64,000 nt of DNA from NCBI RefSeq assembly GCF_900168015.1, contig NZ_FUYR01000002.1, forward strand, positions 640,932 through 704,931, given 5' to 3'. Position 1 is the stretch's first letter. Each line of letters begins with the position of its first letter. The notes below the pieces were generated by a model. That model was not told the DNA's origin, did no database searches, and saw only the letters and a program-made list of their open reading frames with translations. Below are positions 36,360 to 44,804 of this stretch, piece after piece. A program made the translations under genes and the position numbers. This DNA is from Daejeonella lutea (GTDB lineage: Bacteria; Bacteroidota; Bacteroidia; Sphingobacteriales; Sphingobacteriaceae).

Positions 36360-36710
36360 ATGAAAAGACTACTCCTTTTATTAATTTTTTCTTGTACTGC
36401 CGGTATTGCTAGTAGCCAGACGAAGAAGCCAACTCAGTCTAAAAATTCAACAGAGACCCTTCAAATTGTAGAAGCGTCCTGCGGGGAGTGCCAATTTAAA
36501 ATGAAGGGTAATGACTGTGATCTGGCAGTTCGGATCAAGGGCAAAGCCTATTTTGTGGACGGAACCAAGATCGATGATCATGGAGATGCCCACGCGAGTG
36601 ACGGTTTTTGCGAAAAAATCCGCAAAGCTGAAGTGAAGGGTAAAGTTGTAAATAACCGTTTTGTTGCAACACACTTCAAATTGCTGCCGGAAGAAAAAAG
36701 CAAAAAGTAG
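36360..36710 (+). CDS. DUF6370 family small exported protein
   Basis: 116 residues with a signal peptide (MKRLLLLLIFSCTAGIASSQ), then a lysine/threonine linker and a compact domain with the pattern EASCGECQFKMKGNDCDLAVRI, GKAYFVDGTKIDDHGDAHA and DGFCEKIRKAEV. Four cysteines and two histidines are conserved-looking and could bind metal or form disulfides. The function is unknown. It lies 9 bp after the fucosidase gene and 14 bp before a parS-like site. Confidence 0.8.
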   Translation: MKRLLLLLIFSCTAGIASSQTKKPTQSKNSTETLQIVEASCGECQFKMKGNDCDLAVRIKGKAYFVDGTKIDDHGDAHASDGFCEKIRKAEVKGKVVNNRFVATHFKLLPEEKSKK

Positions 36711-36723
36711 GCTTTTCTTATCA

Positions 36724-36737
36724 GTTTCACGTGAAAC
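36724..36737. promoter_or_regulatory. parS-like palindrome (site 3)
   Basis: GTTTCACGTGAAAC is a perfect 14-bp palindrome equal to the core of the parS consensus; only the two outermost bases of the 16-mer differ. It sits exactly between the convergent ends of the DUF6370 gene and rmuC, about 12 kb from the pair before mnmG. Confidence 0.78.
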
Positions 36738-38062
36738 TAATCTTCCTGATCTGTAATAAAACGCTGATCTAGTTGCTTTCCTGTTTTTGCCCCAAGTTTT
36801 TTAACTTTTTCTGCGGTAATTGTAAGATTACCGCGACCGCTGGAAAGTTTATTCAGAGCCCGGTCGTAGGCATCCTGGCTTTGCTTTATATTCTTTCCAA
36901 TACTTTCCAAGTCTCCAACAAATCCAACGAATTTATCATACATTTCGCCGCTCAAACGGGCAATTTCCATCACATTTCGGTTCTGTCTTTCCTGTTTCCA
37001 CATACTCGCTATAGTCCGTAAAGTTGCAAGCAAAGTCGAAGGACTGACTATGACTACGCGTTTATCCCAGGCATAGTTAAACAGCTCCGCATCCTTTTGT
37101 ACGGCCATGCTAAAACAAGACTCAATGGGGATGAATAGCATTACGAAGTCCGGTGAGTTAATCTTATACAAATCACTATAGTTTTTTGACGACAAATCAT
37201 TTACATGACTCCGTATCGATGCAATGTGCTGCCGAAGCAACAGTTCGGTCTCTTCTTCGTTCTCACAGTTAACAAGCCGTTCGTAAGCAATAAGTGATAC
37301 TTTGGCATCGATGATGAGATGCTTATTGTCTGGCAGGTCAATTACAACGTCCGGCTGAAAGCGAACTCCTTCTCCTGTTTGCAGACTCGCCTGAATACGA
37401 TATTCCTGATCTTTTACTAAACCTGATCGCTCAAGAACTCTTTCCAGGATCATTTCTCCCCAATTACCCTGTTTCTTATTATCACCTTTCAAAGCTTTAG
37501 TAAGATTTTGAGTTTCAAGACTCATCAAATTCGATTGCTCGATAAGCTGACCAATATGGCCTTTCAAAACATTACGCTCATCAGATTCAGCCTTATAAAC
37601 TCGTTCAACTTTTTCTTCAAAAGCCTTGATGTTTTCTTTAAGCGGATTTAGAAGGATATCAAGATTAGCGCGGTTCTGTTCGGTGAACTTGTTTGTCTTC
37701 TCTTCCAGGATACGTGACGCAATAAGCTCAAAATCTTTGTTAAATTTCTCCTGATTATTTTTTATCTCGAATTTCTGCTCATCAATTTTTTCCTGCTGCG
37801 CTTTAAAATAAGAACGTGAACTTTCAAGCGCCTGCATCGCATCAGAAACCTTGTGTCTTTCCTCAATCAATTGAGATTTTAGATATTCAACTTCTGACTT
37901 TAGATTATCAGCCCTCTCCTCTGCCCTCGCCCGGCTTATTTTTAATTCATCGTTTTCGGATTGTAAAACGGTCAAGTTCACCGCCCCGCCAGACTTTTTT
38001 GAAAAAAAGAACAAGATGATCATTAAAAGAAGTGCTGCGCCAAGAATAAAAGAAATATCCAT
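36737..38062 (-). CDS. rmuC: RmuC family DNA recombination protein
   Basis: 441 residues: an N-terminal membrane anchor (about 1-20), a long coiled coil (about 30-165), then the RmuC nuclease-like domain with GNWGEMILERVLERSGL, VRFQPDVVIDLPDNKHLIIDAKVSL (a PD-(D/E)xK-like core) and SPDFVMLFIPIES. In E. coli, RmuC lowers inversion between short inverted repeats. The C-terminal tail is charged. Its stop codon abuts the parS-like site 3. Confidence 0.93.
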   Translation of the reverse strand: MDISFILGAALLLMIILFFFSKKSGGAVNLTVLQSENDELKISRARAEERADNLKSEVEYLKSQLIEERHKVSDAMQALESSRSYFKAQQEKIDEQKFEIKNNQEKFNKDFELIASRILEEKTNKFTEQNRANLDILLNPLKENIKAFEEKVERVYKAESDERNVLKGHIGQLIEQSNLMSLETQNLTKALKGDNKKQGNWGEMILERVLERSGLVKDQEYRIQASLQTGEGVRFQPDVVIDLPDNKHLIIDAKVSLIAYERLVNCENEEETELLLRQHIASIRSHVNDLSSKNYSDLYKINSPDFVMLFIPIESCFSMAVQKDAELFNYAWDKRVVIVSPSTLLATLRTIASMWKQERQNRNVMEIARLSGEMYDKFVGFVGDLESIGKNIKQSQDAYDRALNKLSSGRGNLTITAEKVKKLGAKTGKQLDQRFITDQED

Positions 38063-38225
38063 GCTAAGAAATTTATCAAAAATACATTTTTGAAAGAGAT
38101 TATAAATGAGAAGAGTTGGACTTCGAGGTGCCTTAGGTATGGTTCAGAGACTACCTTCAATCCGGCAGTTATTGGAATGGTAACGATTCAATATCCGAGT
38201 CGATTAGTAAATAAATACGGAAAAT

Positions 38226-39362
38226 TCACAATTCCACCATGTCTGCCACCTGTTCTCCCAACAGGCTACCCATGGCCACACCCATGCCGTTGCACCTGAC
38301 AGCACAGTACAAACCAGGATGAATTTTTTTTACAATCGGGCTGAGTTCCGACCCAAAACCCATTACACCGCTCCAGCGATGTTCAATTTGAGGGGCTTGA
38401 CCTGGCAGTATAACTTCTGAGAGAAGTTTTTCCAGTGCATTTTGTATTAAGTCGGTAATGCCTGGTTGGCTCGTTTGCTCTTCATTGAAATTTATGTCCC
38501 GAAATCCACCAAGCAGTACACGATTATCAATATTTCTGAAATAGGTATAACCACGATTGTAATGGAAGGTACCGCTGATTTTTAGATTATCGATTGGTGC
38601 AGTAACTAACACCTGACCGCGTCCGGGAATAACGTCGATTTCAGCAATCAATTCTTTAGCGAACGCATTTGTAGCAAGTATTGCAGATTTAGTATCAAAT
38701 GCTCCTTGACTTGTATTTATCACATGACGCCCATCTTCCTGCTGGATGTTCTCAACACGGCAATTATTGAAAATGTGCACCCCTGTTCCAGCTGCTTTCT
38801 TAACAAGTGCGTCCATCATCCTCCCTGTATCAATTTGACCCTCGTACTTATTTTCTATCAGGTCGGTAACACCAGCAAGGCCAAAACCGGCAATTTTAGC
38901 ATTTGCAACTGCATAAATGTCATGTTTTCCGATGATGGGTTTTAAAAGCCTGTTTAATCGATCAATCTGATCAAGGCATTCCTGGGCACAAGATTTGTCG
39001 GCAGCTTTAAATATGTCATACCCACCGTTCTGTTTAAACGAAATTGCCAAATCCCCAAGGTTTTTTCGAAGTTTCAAAAGCCCTTTCCAACGCATTTCAA
39101 CGCGCTGTAAGAGATTGTCCTCACCGTCCGACTTTATCTCTTCAATAAGCTCGGAAATGCTTCCAAAGCATGCAAAGCCGGCATTTTTCGTGCTTGCACC
39201 TGAGGGAAGGAACCCTGACTCGAGGACTCCAACACGAAGTCGAGGGCTATTTACCTTTAAATGTATTGCAGCACTTAGCCCGACTATCCCACTACCGATA
39301 ATAATCACATCATAACCAGAAAGGAACGATGTCTTTTCCCAGTATGAATAATTGTCGCCCAT
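38226..39362 (-). CDS. FAD-dependent oxidoreductase (DAO/glycine oxidase-like)
   Basis: 378 residues with the GxGxxG motif IIGSGIVGLSAAIHL near residues 21-35, then GASTKNAGFACFGSISE, a DAO-type middle with GQIDTGRMMDAL, and the C-terminal CAVRCNGMGVAMGSLLG FAD motif. It belongs to the DAO family, which includes glycine, sarcosine and D-amino-acid oxidases. The substrate cannot be inferred. It stands alone, divergent from the metallopeptidase gene; 163 bp without a recognisable gene separate it from rmuC. Confidence 0.87.
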   Translation of the reverse strand: MGDNYSYWEKTSFLSGYDVIIIGSGIVGLSAAIHLKVNSPRLRVGVLESGFLPSGASTKNAGFACFGSISELIEEIKSDGEDNLLQRVEMRWKGLLKLRKNLGDLAISFKQNGGYDIFKAADKSCAQECLDQIDRLNRLLKPIIGKHDIYAVANAKIAGFGLAGVTDLIENKYEGQIDTGRMMDALVKKAAGTGVHIFNNCRVENIQQEDGRHVINTSQGAFDTKSAILATNAFAKELIAEIDVIPGRGQVLVTAPIDNLKISGTFHYNRGYTYFRNIDNRVLLGGFRDINFNEEQTSQPGITDLIQNALEKLLSEVILPGQAPQIEHRWSGVMGFGSELSPIVKKIHPGLYCAVRCNGMGVAMGSLLGEQVADMVEL

Positions 39363-39437
39363 TACGTTAAAGGTAATTTATTTGTGATTAATTTTATTCG
39401 GAATAGTTATTGAATATATCTTACAAAAAACGACACT

Positions 39438-40124
39438 ATGGGACTAATATTAATGATTGTTATTGCTGTAATAAGTTTTGCAGTTCAATGGCGCTTCAAA
39501 AGTAAGTTTAAACAATATTCGGAAATGCCGTTGGGATCCGGCATGAGCGGAAAAGATATAGCCGAAAAAATGCTCAATGATAATGGAATTGCTAACGTAA
39601 AGGTGATATCTGTAGAAGGTCAGTTAACCGATCACTATAATCCGTCGGATCGCACCGTAAATTTAAGTCCGGAAGTATATCATGGCCGGAGTGTAGCAGC
39701 GGCAGCGGTAGCAGCACATGAATGCGGACACGCAGTTCAGCATGCAACGGCTTATAGCTGGTTAAAATTTCGTTCGGCAGTTGTTCCGGCAGTAAATGTT
39801 GCTTCTCAAATTACACAATGGACTTTGATGATTGGTGTTATGCTCTTAATATTCTCAGGTAATGTCATCGTCCTGGCAGTTGGTGTAGCTGCTCTGGCTT
39901 TTGTCACCATGTTCGCATTTATTACCCTTCCGGTTGAGTTTGATGCAAGTAACAGAGCTCTAGCATGGTTACAAAGCAACAGGGGGATTATGCAAACCTC
40001 GCTTGAGCATGATCAGGCTAAAGATGCCCTCTGGTGGGCCGCGATGACTTATGTTGTAGCTGCGCTGGGTTCACTCGCCACACTTGTTTACTATGCAAGT
40101 ATGCTAGTTGGCAGAAGGGACTAA
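39438..40124 (+). CDS. Membrane zinc metallopeptidase (YugP-like, DUF2268-type 'neutral zinc metallopeptidase')
   Basis: 228 residues with an N-terminal membrane segment (1-18) and two or three further helices after the active site. The zinc motif is AAHECGHAVQH (H94, E95, H98). This matches the YugP-like family of putative membrane metallopeptidases, whose targets are unknown. A perfect long hairpin ends the transcript at 40139-40179. The family name is from memory; the metallopeptidase motif itself is clear. Confidence 0.87.
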   Translation: MGLILMIVIAVISFAVQWRFKSKFKQYSEMPLGSGMSGKDIAEKMLNDNGIANVKVISVEGQLTDHYNPSDRTVNLSPEVYHGRSVAAAAVAAHECGHAVQHATAYSWLKFRSAVVPAVNVASQITQWTLMIGVMLLIFSGNVIVLAVGVAALAFVTMFAFITLPVEFDASNRALAWLQSNRGIMQTSLEHDQAKDALWWAAMTYVVAALGSLATLVYYASMLVGRRD

Positions 40125-40138
40125 AAATTAACATAGTG

Positions 40139-40179
40139 AAATAAGTAGAGCCAGGCCTAAAGCCTGGCTCTACTTATTT
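40139..40179. terminator. Perfect 18-bp hairpin, probable terminator
   Basis: AAATAAGTAGAGCCAGGC (40139-40156) pairs completely with 40162-40179 around a 5-nt loop (CTAAA). The stem begins with A-rich and ends with T-rich bases. It lies 15 bp after the metallopeptidase stop and should end that transcript before the GH130 gene. Confidence 0.85.
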
Positions 40180-40231
40180 ATTAAAACTCCATTAAGCTTC
40201 GCTTGTTAGGTTTATACATTCACGAGTCCAC

Positions 40232-41314
40232 ATGATTAGCAAACCAAACCTTATCACACCTGCAATACGTTATCACGGTAATCCAATAGTCACAAGTGCC
40301 GAGGTTAACAAAGTATGGATCCAGCCTCACCTGCAAACTATAACGGTTCACAATGCGGGGATTACAGAATTTGAAGGCGAGGTTCTAATGCTATTCCGAT
40401 CACACCTCAGGAACGGAATTTCGGTATTGGGCATAGCGCGAAGTAAGAATGGCCTTGATAATTGGCGAATCGATAGACAGCCAGCTTTAGTGCCCTGCTC
40501 CAAAAACGACAAATTTGCTCAAGGAACGGATATTGACGAGCTAATAGACAACGAACAAGGTGGTTTAGAAGATGCAAGGATATCAAAGATCGATAATACC
40601 TTTCTAATCACTTATAGCGCATATCATGCATCTATTGGCCATAGGGTCAGAGTTTCCTTAATTACCACGAAAGATTTTAAAAGTTTTTTACGACATGGTC
40701 CACTGCTCCAGATAGATATGAGGAATGTGGTGATATTCCCGGAGAAAATCCGAGATAAGTTTTACGGACTGTTCCGACCTAATGATCACACAGAACAACA
40801 TGTTGGGGGTATCTTCAAACAAATACAGATCGGTTCGATAGACAACTGGGAAAAGTCAGACTGGCAGATCCAGACCGAGCCGGTTATGCTTCAAAGTGAT
40901 GGGCCAAGCAGCTTTTCTGATAAGATCGGTCCGGGAGCTCCTCCTATAAAAACAAAGCATGGATGGATCAACATCTTTCATGGAGTTAGAAGTACCATGG
41001 ATGGAAATCCATATGTATTAGGGGTAGCTTTGCATAACCTTGATGATCCAACTAAAGTGAAGGTTTCGAACATCCCCATCATATTTCCTACAAAATCAGA
41101 TTGTAAAGTACCGGATGATGCCTATGTTCACGTCCCAAACGTTGTATTCTGTTGTGGTGCTTTACGAAAAGAAAATGGGGAAATCTATATCTATTATGGT
41201 GGAAATGATACTGTTATGAACGTAGCAGTATCACACGAAGATGTTTTGGCAGAACTGTGCGAAAAGTATGGTCAAAATCCAACAACCGGTTACCCTTTGT
41301 ATAAACTCCTGTAG
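40232..41314 (+). CDS. Glycoside hydrolase family 130 protein (mannoside phosphorylase-like)
   Basis: 360 residues of the five-bladed beta-propeller GH130 family: start region IRYHGNPIVTS, then HNAGITEFEGEVLMLFRSHLRNGISVLGIARS, GGLEDARISKIDNTFLITY, and KIGPGAPPIKTKHGWINIFHGV. Members are phosphorylases or hydrolases of beta-mannosides; the exact linkage cannot be told. No signal peptide, so it works in the cytoplasm. It is a single gene after a strong terminator, ahead of the convergent apaG. Confidence 0.9.
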   Translation: MISKPNLITPAIRYHGNPIVTSAEVNKVWIQPHLQTITVHNAGITEFEGEVLMLFRSHLRNGISVLGIARSKNGLDNWRIDRQPALVPCSKNDKFAQGTDIDELIDNEQGGLEDARISKIDNTFLITYSAYHASIGHRVRVSLITTKDFKSFLRHGPLLQIDMRNVVIFPEKIRDKFYGLFRPNDHTEQHVGGIFKQIQIGSIDNWEKSDWQIQTEPVMLQSDGPSSFSDKIGPGAPPIKTKHGWINIFHGVRSTMDGNPYVLGVALHNLDDPTKVKVSNIPIIFPTKSDCKVPDDAYVHVPNVVFCCGALRKENGEIYIYYGGNDTVMNVAVSHEDVLAELCEKYGQNPTTGYPLYKLL

Positions 41315-41326
41315 GAAAACTGATTT

Positions 41327-41713
41327 TTAGTTTAGTTTGTAAGGTGCGATCAGGTAAAATTCCGGAATGTTAACTCTGAACTTTGTACCGTCAACAATTC
41401 TTTCCATTTCATAAGAACCTTTCATACTGCCCATATCTGTTTTCAGATTGCAGCCTGAAACATATTCGTGAACGTCGCCTGGTTCAATAACTGGTTGTTG
41501 CCCAACAACACCTTCCCCCTCCACTTCACGCCTTGTGCCGTTAGAGTCAAAAATAAACCAATGCCGGTTGAGCAGCTGCACACTGTTTTCCGTCAGGTTT
41601 TCAATATTAACCCGATATGCAAACATAAAATGCTCATTAGCCGGGTTGGAATATTCAGGCTGGTAAATAGTCTCTACCGATATTTTTACGCCATCAGTAA
41701 TTTTGGTTACCAT
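41327..41713 (-). CDS. apaG: ApaG/Co2+-Mg2+ efflux-associated domain protein
   Basis: 128 residues from ATG 41713, because MVTKITDGVKISVETIYQPEYS is the usual start; a farther in-frame ATG at 41755 adds 14 unlikely residues. The ApaG fibronectin-like fold motifs FAYRVNIENLTENSVQLLNRHWFIFDSNG and VVGQQPVIEPGDVHEYVSGC are clear. ApaG influences cobalt resistance and Ap4A-related phenotypes in enterobacteria, but its biochemical role is uncertain. It is 45 bp after dusB and probably cotranscribed. Confidence 0.93.
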   Translation of the reverse strand: MVTKITDGVKISVETIYQPEYSNPANEHFMFAYRVNIENLTENSVQLLNRHWFIFDSNGTRREVEGEGVVGQQPVIEPGDVHEYVSGCNLKTDMGSMKGSYEMERIVDGTKFRVNIPEFYLIAPYKLN

Positions 41714-41758
41714 ATTAAATTGAATTTGATGAGGGCAATATAAAAATAAACCCAATAA

Positions 41759-42751
41759 TTAGGCCATTTCTATTTGGAAACGTTCGTTGATTTCATCCAG
41801 CGTAGCGTGTATGTCAGAAATGCTTTCGAGCGAAACCAACTTCATACGGTATTCTTTGAAATCTGGGATACCTTTAAAATAGTTTGCATAATGCCGCCTC
41901 ATCTCGAAAATGCCTGTCTTTTCACCTTTCCAGAGGATTGATTTTTCAAAGTGAGTGCGGCAGACTTCCACACGTTCTGATATAGTAGGTTCCGGCAAAT
42001 ATTCTCCGGTTTTAAAGAAGTGCTTTATTTCACGAAAGATCCAGGGATAACCGATAGCAGCTCTGCCAATCATAATTCCGTCGACTTCGTACTCCATTCG
42101 CCAATCAGCGGCCTTTTCAATTGAGTTCACGTCACCATTACCGAATATTGGGATTTGAATTCTCGGGTTACGCTTTATGTCACGAATCAGGGACCAGTCA
42201 GCTTCCCCTTTGTACATTTGAGCTCTCGTCCGGCCATGAATAGTGAGCGCCTTTATTCCAACATCCTGTAGCCGTTCCGCTACCTCGTAAACATTTTTGG
42301 TATTATCATCCCACCCGAGTCTTGTTTTTACCGTTACCGGGAGACTTGTCGACTCGACGACAGCTTTTGTCATGAGCACCATTCTATCTATGTCTTGCAG
42401 AAGGCTTGCCCCAGCTCCACGACAAGCGACATTTTTTACCGGGCAACCGTAGTTTATATCGATCAGATCTGGGTGCGCGGCTGATGCAATTTTTGTTGCT
42501 TCACGCATGGATTCAATCTCACTTCCAAAAATCTGGATCCCAATTGGACGTTCATATTCAAAAATGTCAAGCTTTGCAACGCTTTTCGCCGCATCCCTGA
42601 TCAGTCCTTCAGAAGAAATAAATTCGGTATACATCATATCCACCCCATTTTGTTTGCAAACAAAACGGAAGGGTGGATCACTAACATCTTCCATTGGTGC
42701 CAGCAATAGCGGGAACTCACCTAAATCTATATTTCCAATCTTAACAGACAT
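41759..42751 (-). CDS. dusB: tRNA-dihydrouridine synthase DusB
   Basis: FMN enzyme of 330 residues that reduces uridine in tRNA. TIM-barrel signatures: APMEDVSDPPFRFVCKQNG, DLINYGCPVKNVACRGAGASLLQD (with the catalytic cysteine), LTIHGRTRAQMYKGEADW and GNGDVNSIEKA, then GIMIGRAAIGYPWIF. The C-terminal helical domain follows. The match is strongest to the DusB group. It is divergent from the CPBP gene. Confidence 0.95.
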   Translation of the reverse strand: MSVKIGNIDLGEFPLLLAPMEDVSDPPFRFVCKQNGVDMMYTEFISSEGLIRDAAKSVAKLDIFEYERPIGIQIFGSEIESMREATKIASAAHPDLIDINYGCPVKNVACRGAGASLLQDIDRMVLMTKAVVESTSLPVTVKTRLGWDDNTKNVYEVAERLQDVGIKALTIHGRTRAQMYKGEADWSLIRDIKRNPRIQIPIFGNGDVNSIEKAADWRMEYEVDGIMIGRAAIGYPWIFREIKHFFKTGEYLPEPTISERVEVCRTHFEKSILWKGEKTGIFEMRRHYANYFKGIPDFKEYRMKLVSLESISDIHATLDEINERFQIEMA

Positions 42752-42813
42752 TAACTATCTTTCAGGCCTTGTATTCAGCGTTTAAAACGCAAAATTACAA
42801 ATAATTAACCACT

Positions 42814-43755
42814 ATGCTAAAAGCCGCGTCAACACAGCGTCATCCTTTACTTTCACTTCTATTGCTAGTCTTGTTCATGTTTGCAGGTGCTCTCGTGTTC
42901 ATGATCCTCGCATTTGTTGCGATAATTGCGATTTATGGAATGAAAGAAGTGCTGAATGCGTCCACAGGAGTAGCATCCTCCATTGAGATAATCAAGCTCC
43001 TTCAACTCTTCATTTCTACCGGCATGTTCATTGTGCCAGCACTCGCGTTTGCCCGGATTGAAAGTAATAATTGGAAAGAATATTTAAAATTAAAAGGCTT
43101 TCCATTTGTCCTGGTAGTAATCGCAGTTCTGATAATGTTCAGTACCGGGCCATTGCTTGAATTGAGTGCTCAGATCAACAAAAGCATGAAGTTGCCCGAA
43201 TTTCTGAAGGGTCTTGAACAATGGATGCTTACAAAAGAACTGGAAATGGCTGAGATGACGAGGCAGCTTCTTAAAATGAATTCAACAGGCGTTTTATTAT
43301 TCAATATCTTGATGTTGGCAATAATTCCTGCAATAGGTGAGGAATTAATTTTCAGAGGGTGTTTGCAGAAGATCTTCGGAAAATGGACAGGCAATAAACA
43401 TTTGGCCATTTGGCTTACTGCTATAATTTTCAGTGCGATACATGTTCAATTTTATGGGTTTCTGCCCAGGATGTTGCTTGGTGCACTGTTCGGGTATCTC
43501 TTAGTTTGGAGCGGAACGATTTGGATCCCAATCTTAACCCACTTTATGAATAATGCTGTTGCAGTTATAACAGCCTATGTATACCAACGACAAGGTATAT
43601 CGCTGGATAAACTGGATCAGCCTGATCCAGTCGCCTCATATATATACATCATCAGCTTCTTTGCCGGAGGTGCATTATTGTGGGTCTTTTACACCACATC
43701 TTTAAAATATGGTGTAAGTTTATCTAAACAAATTAATGGAAGCAGCCTGGATTAA
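42814..43755 (+). CDS. CPBP family intramembrane glutamic endopeptidase (Abi/CAAX-like)
   Basis: 313 residues with about eight membrane helices. The CPBP motifs are present: IGEELIFRGCLQKIFGK, then FSAIHVQFYGFLPRMLLGALFGYLLVWSG and a later ILTHFMNNAV. The paired glutamates and two histidines are the expected active site. Targets in bacteria are usually unknown. Its last 20 bases overlap the next gene, DUF2007, showing tight coupling with cdsA downstream. Confidence 0.9.
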   Translation: MLKAASTQRHPLLSLLLLVLFMFAGALVFMILAFVAIIAIYGMKEVLNASTGVASSIEIIKLLQLFISTGMFIVPALAFARIESNNWKEYLKLKGFPFVLVVIAVLIMFSTGPLLELSAQINKSMKLPEFLKGLEQWMLTKELEMAEMTRQLLKMNSTGVLLFNILMLAIIPAIGEELIFRGCLQKIFGKWTGNKHLAIWLTAIIFSAIHVQFYGFLPRMLLGALFGYLLVWSGTIWIPILTHFMNNAVAVITAYVYQRQGISLDKLDQPDPVASYIYIISFFAGGALLWVFYTTSLKYGVSLSKQINGSSLD

Positions 43756-43939
43756 AATTTATACTTCCGCAGATTTTTTTAAGTCGGAACTGGTCAGACA
43801 AGTTTTAATAGATCATGAAATCGGTGCTATTATAATGAATAAACAGGGTTTTCCATATAGGCTTGGGGAAGTTGAGGTTTACATTCATGAAGACAATTTT
43901 CAAAAGGCTCTTGAAATAATTATTAAAAACGAATTATAA
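43736..43939 (+). CDS. DUF2007 (putative signal-transducing) small protein
   Basis: 67 residues: [33 protein letters not shown] is the conserved core of DUF2007, a ferredoxin-like domain of unknown role. It starts inside the end of the CPBP gene in another frame and its stop overlaps the cdsA start (TAATG), so the three genes are one transcript. The overlap of 20 bp is in real coding sequence for both genes. Confidence 0.85.
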   Translation: MEAAWIKIYTSADFFKSELVRQVLIDHEIGAIIMNKQGFPYRLGEVEVYIHEDNFQKALEIIIKNEL

Positions 43940-44745
43940 TGAAAACGAGGGCTGTCACAGGATTTTTCTTTGTGGGTGTTATGCTGGCATCAGTTCTTCT
44001 GGGCGCTTATGCATTTACATTGTTTTTTCTAATTCTAAGTGCATTATGCACCGAGGAGTTTTATCGACTTGTGACAACAACTGAAGTAAAACCACAAAAA
44101 CGGTGGGGTCTGGCGCTTGTTATAAGTATCTATCTTTCCCTTAGCATGTACTTTTTCCAGGGTGAGCCACTAATCAATATGCTGATTTGTGTCCCTGTTA
44201 CCATAATGATCATCGTAGCTGAGCTTTACAGAAAACATGCAAATCCGTTTCATAATATTTCTTACACAATTTTTGGAGTTCTGTTTTCAGCTGTGCCCTT
44301 TTGCTTTTTCTATGCTTCGGCTTTTGTAGACGGGACCTATTCATACCATTACCCACTTTCCTTTCTACTGCTCTTATGGTCCAGCGATACTGGCGCATAT
44401 CTTTTTGGGGTCAAATTTGGTAAGCACCGATTGTTTGAGCGGCATTCGCCGAAGAAATCCTGGGAAGGCTTTGTGGGGGGTATGTTTACCAGCCTGGTCG
44501 CTGCATTTGTTATTTCTATGTATTTTGATGAACTTTCGCTAATCCAGTGGCTTGGTATGGCCGTAATTATTGTTACGGCGGGGACGCTTGGCGATCTGTC
44601 AGAATCAATGCTTAAAAGAAGCCTCTCAACTAAAGACTCTGGCTCATTACTTCCCGGCCATGGTGGCTTGCTGGATCGCTTTGATGGATTATTACTTGCC
44701 GCACCTCTCGTATTTGTATATTTGCAGTTCGTACAAACTTTCTAA
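43939..44745 (+). CDS. cdsA: Phosphatidate cytidylyltransferase CdsA
   Basis: Integral membrane enzyme (268 residues, about eight helices) that makes CDP-diacylglycerol from phosphatidate and CTP, the branch point of phospholipid synthesis. The C-terminal signature [34 protein letters not shown] is complete, including the KDSG..PGHGG..DR.D residues. It starts within the DUF2007 stop codon. Confidence 0.95.
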   Translation: MKTRAVTGFFFVGVMLASVLLGAYAFTLFFLILSALCTEEFYRLVTTTEVKPQKRWGLALVISIYLSLSMYFFQGEPLINMLICVPVTIMIIVAELYRKHANPFHNISYTIFGVLFSAVPFCFFYASAFVDGTYSYHYPLSFLLLLWSSDTGAYLFGVKFGKHRLFERHSPKKSWEGFVGGMFTSLVAAFVISMYFDELSLIQWLGMAVIIVTAGTLGDLSESMLKRSLSTKDSGSLLPGHGGLLDRFDGLLLAAPLVFVYLQFVQTF

Positions 44746-44804
44746 CGCAAATAACGTAGCATGATAGGAAGGTTCTACGACTGAACTTTTCACCTATAAT
44801 CGGT

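Noticed and set aside
38090-38299. Plus-strand frame of 69 codons beginning in the rmuC to oxidoreductase gap
   Set aside because: It runs into the antisense of the oxidoreductase gene, has no recognisable domain and no ribosome-binding signal. The 163-bp gap itself shows no gene, hairpin or promoter I can support.
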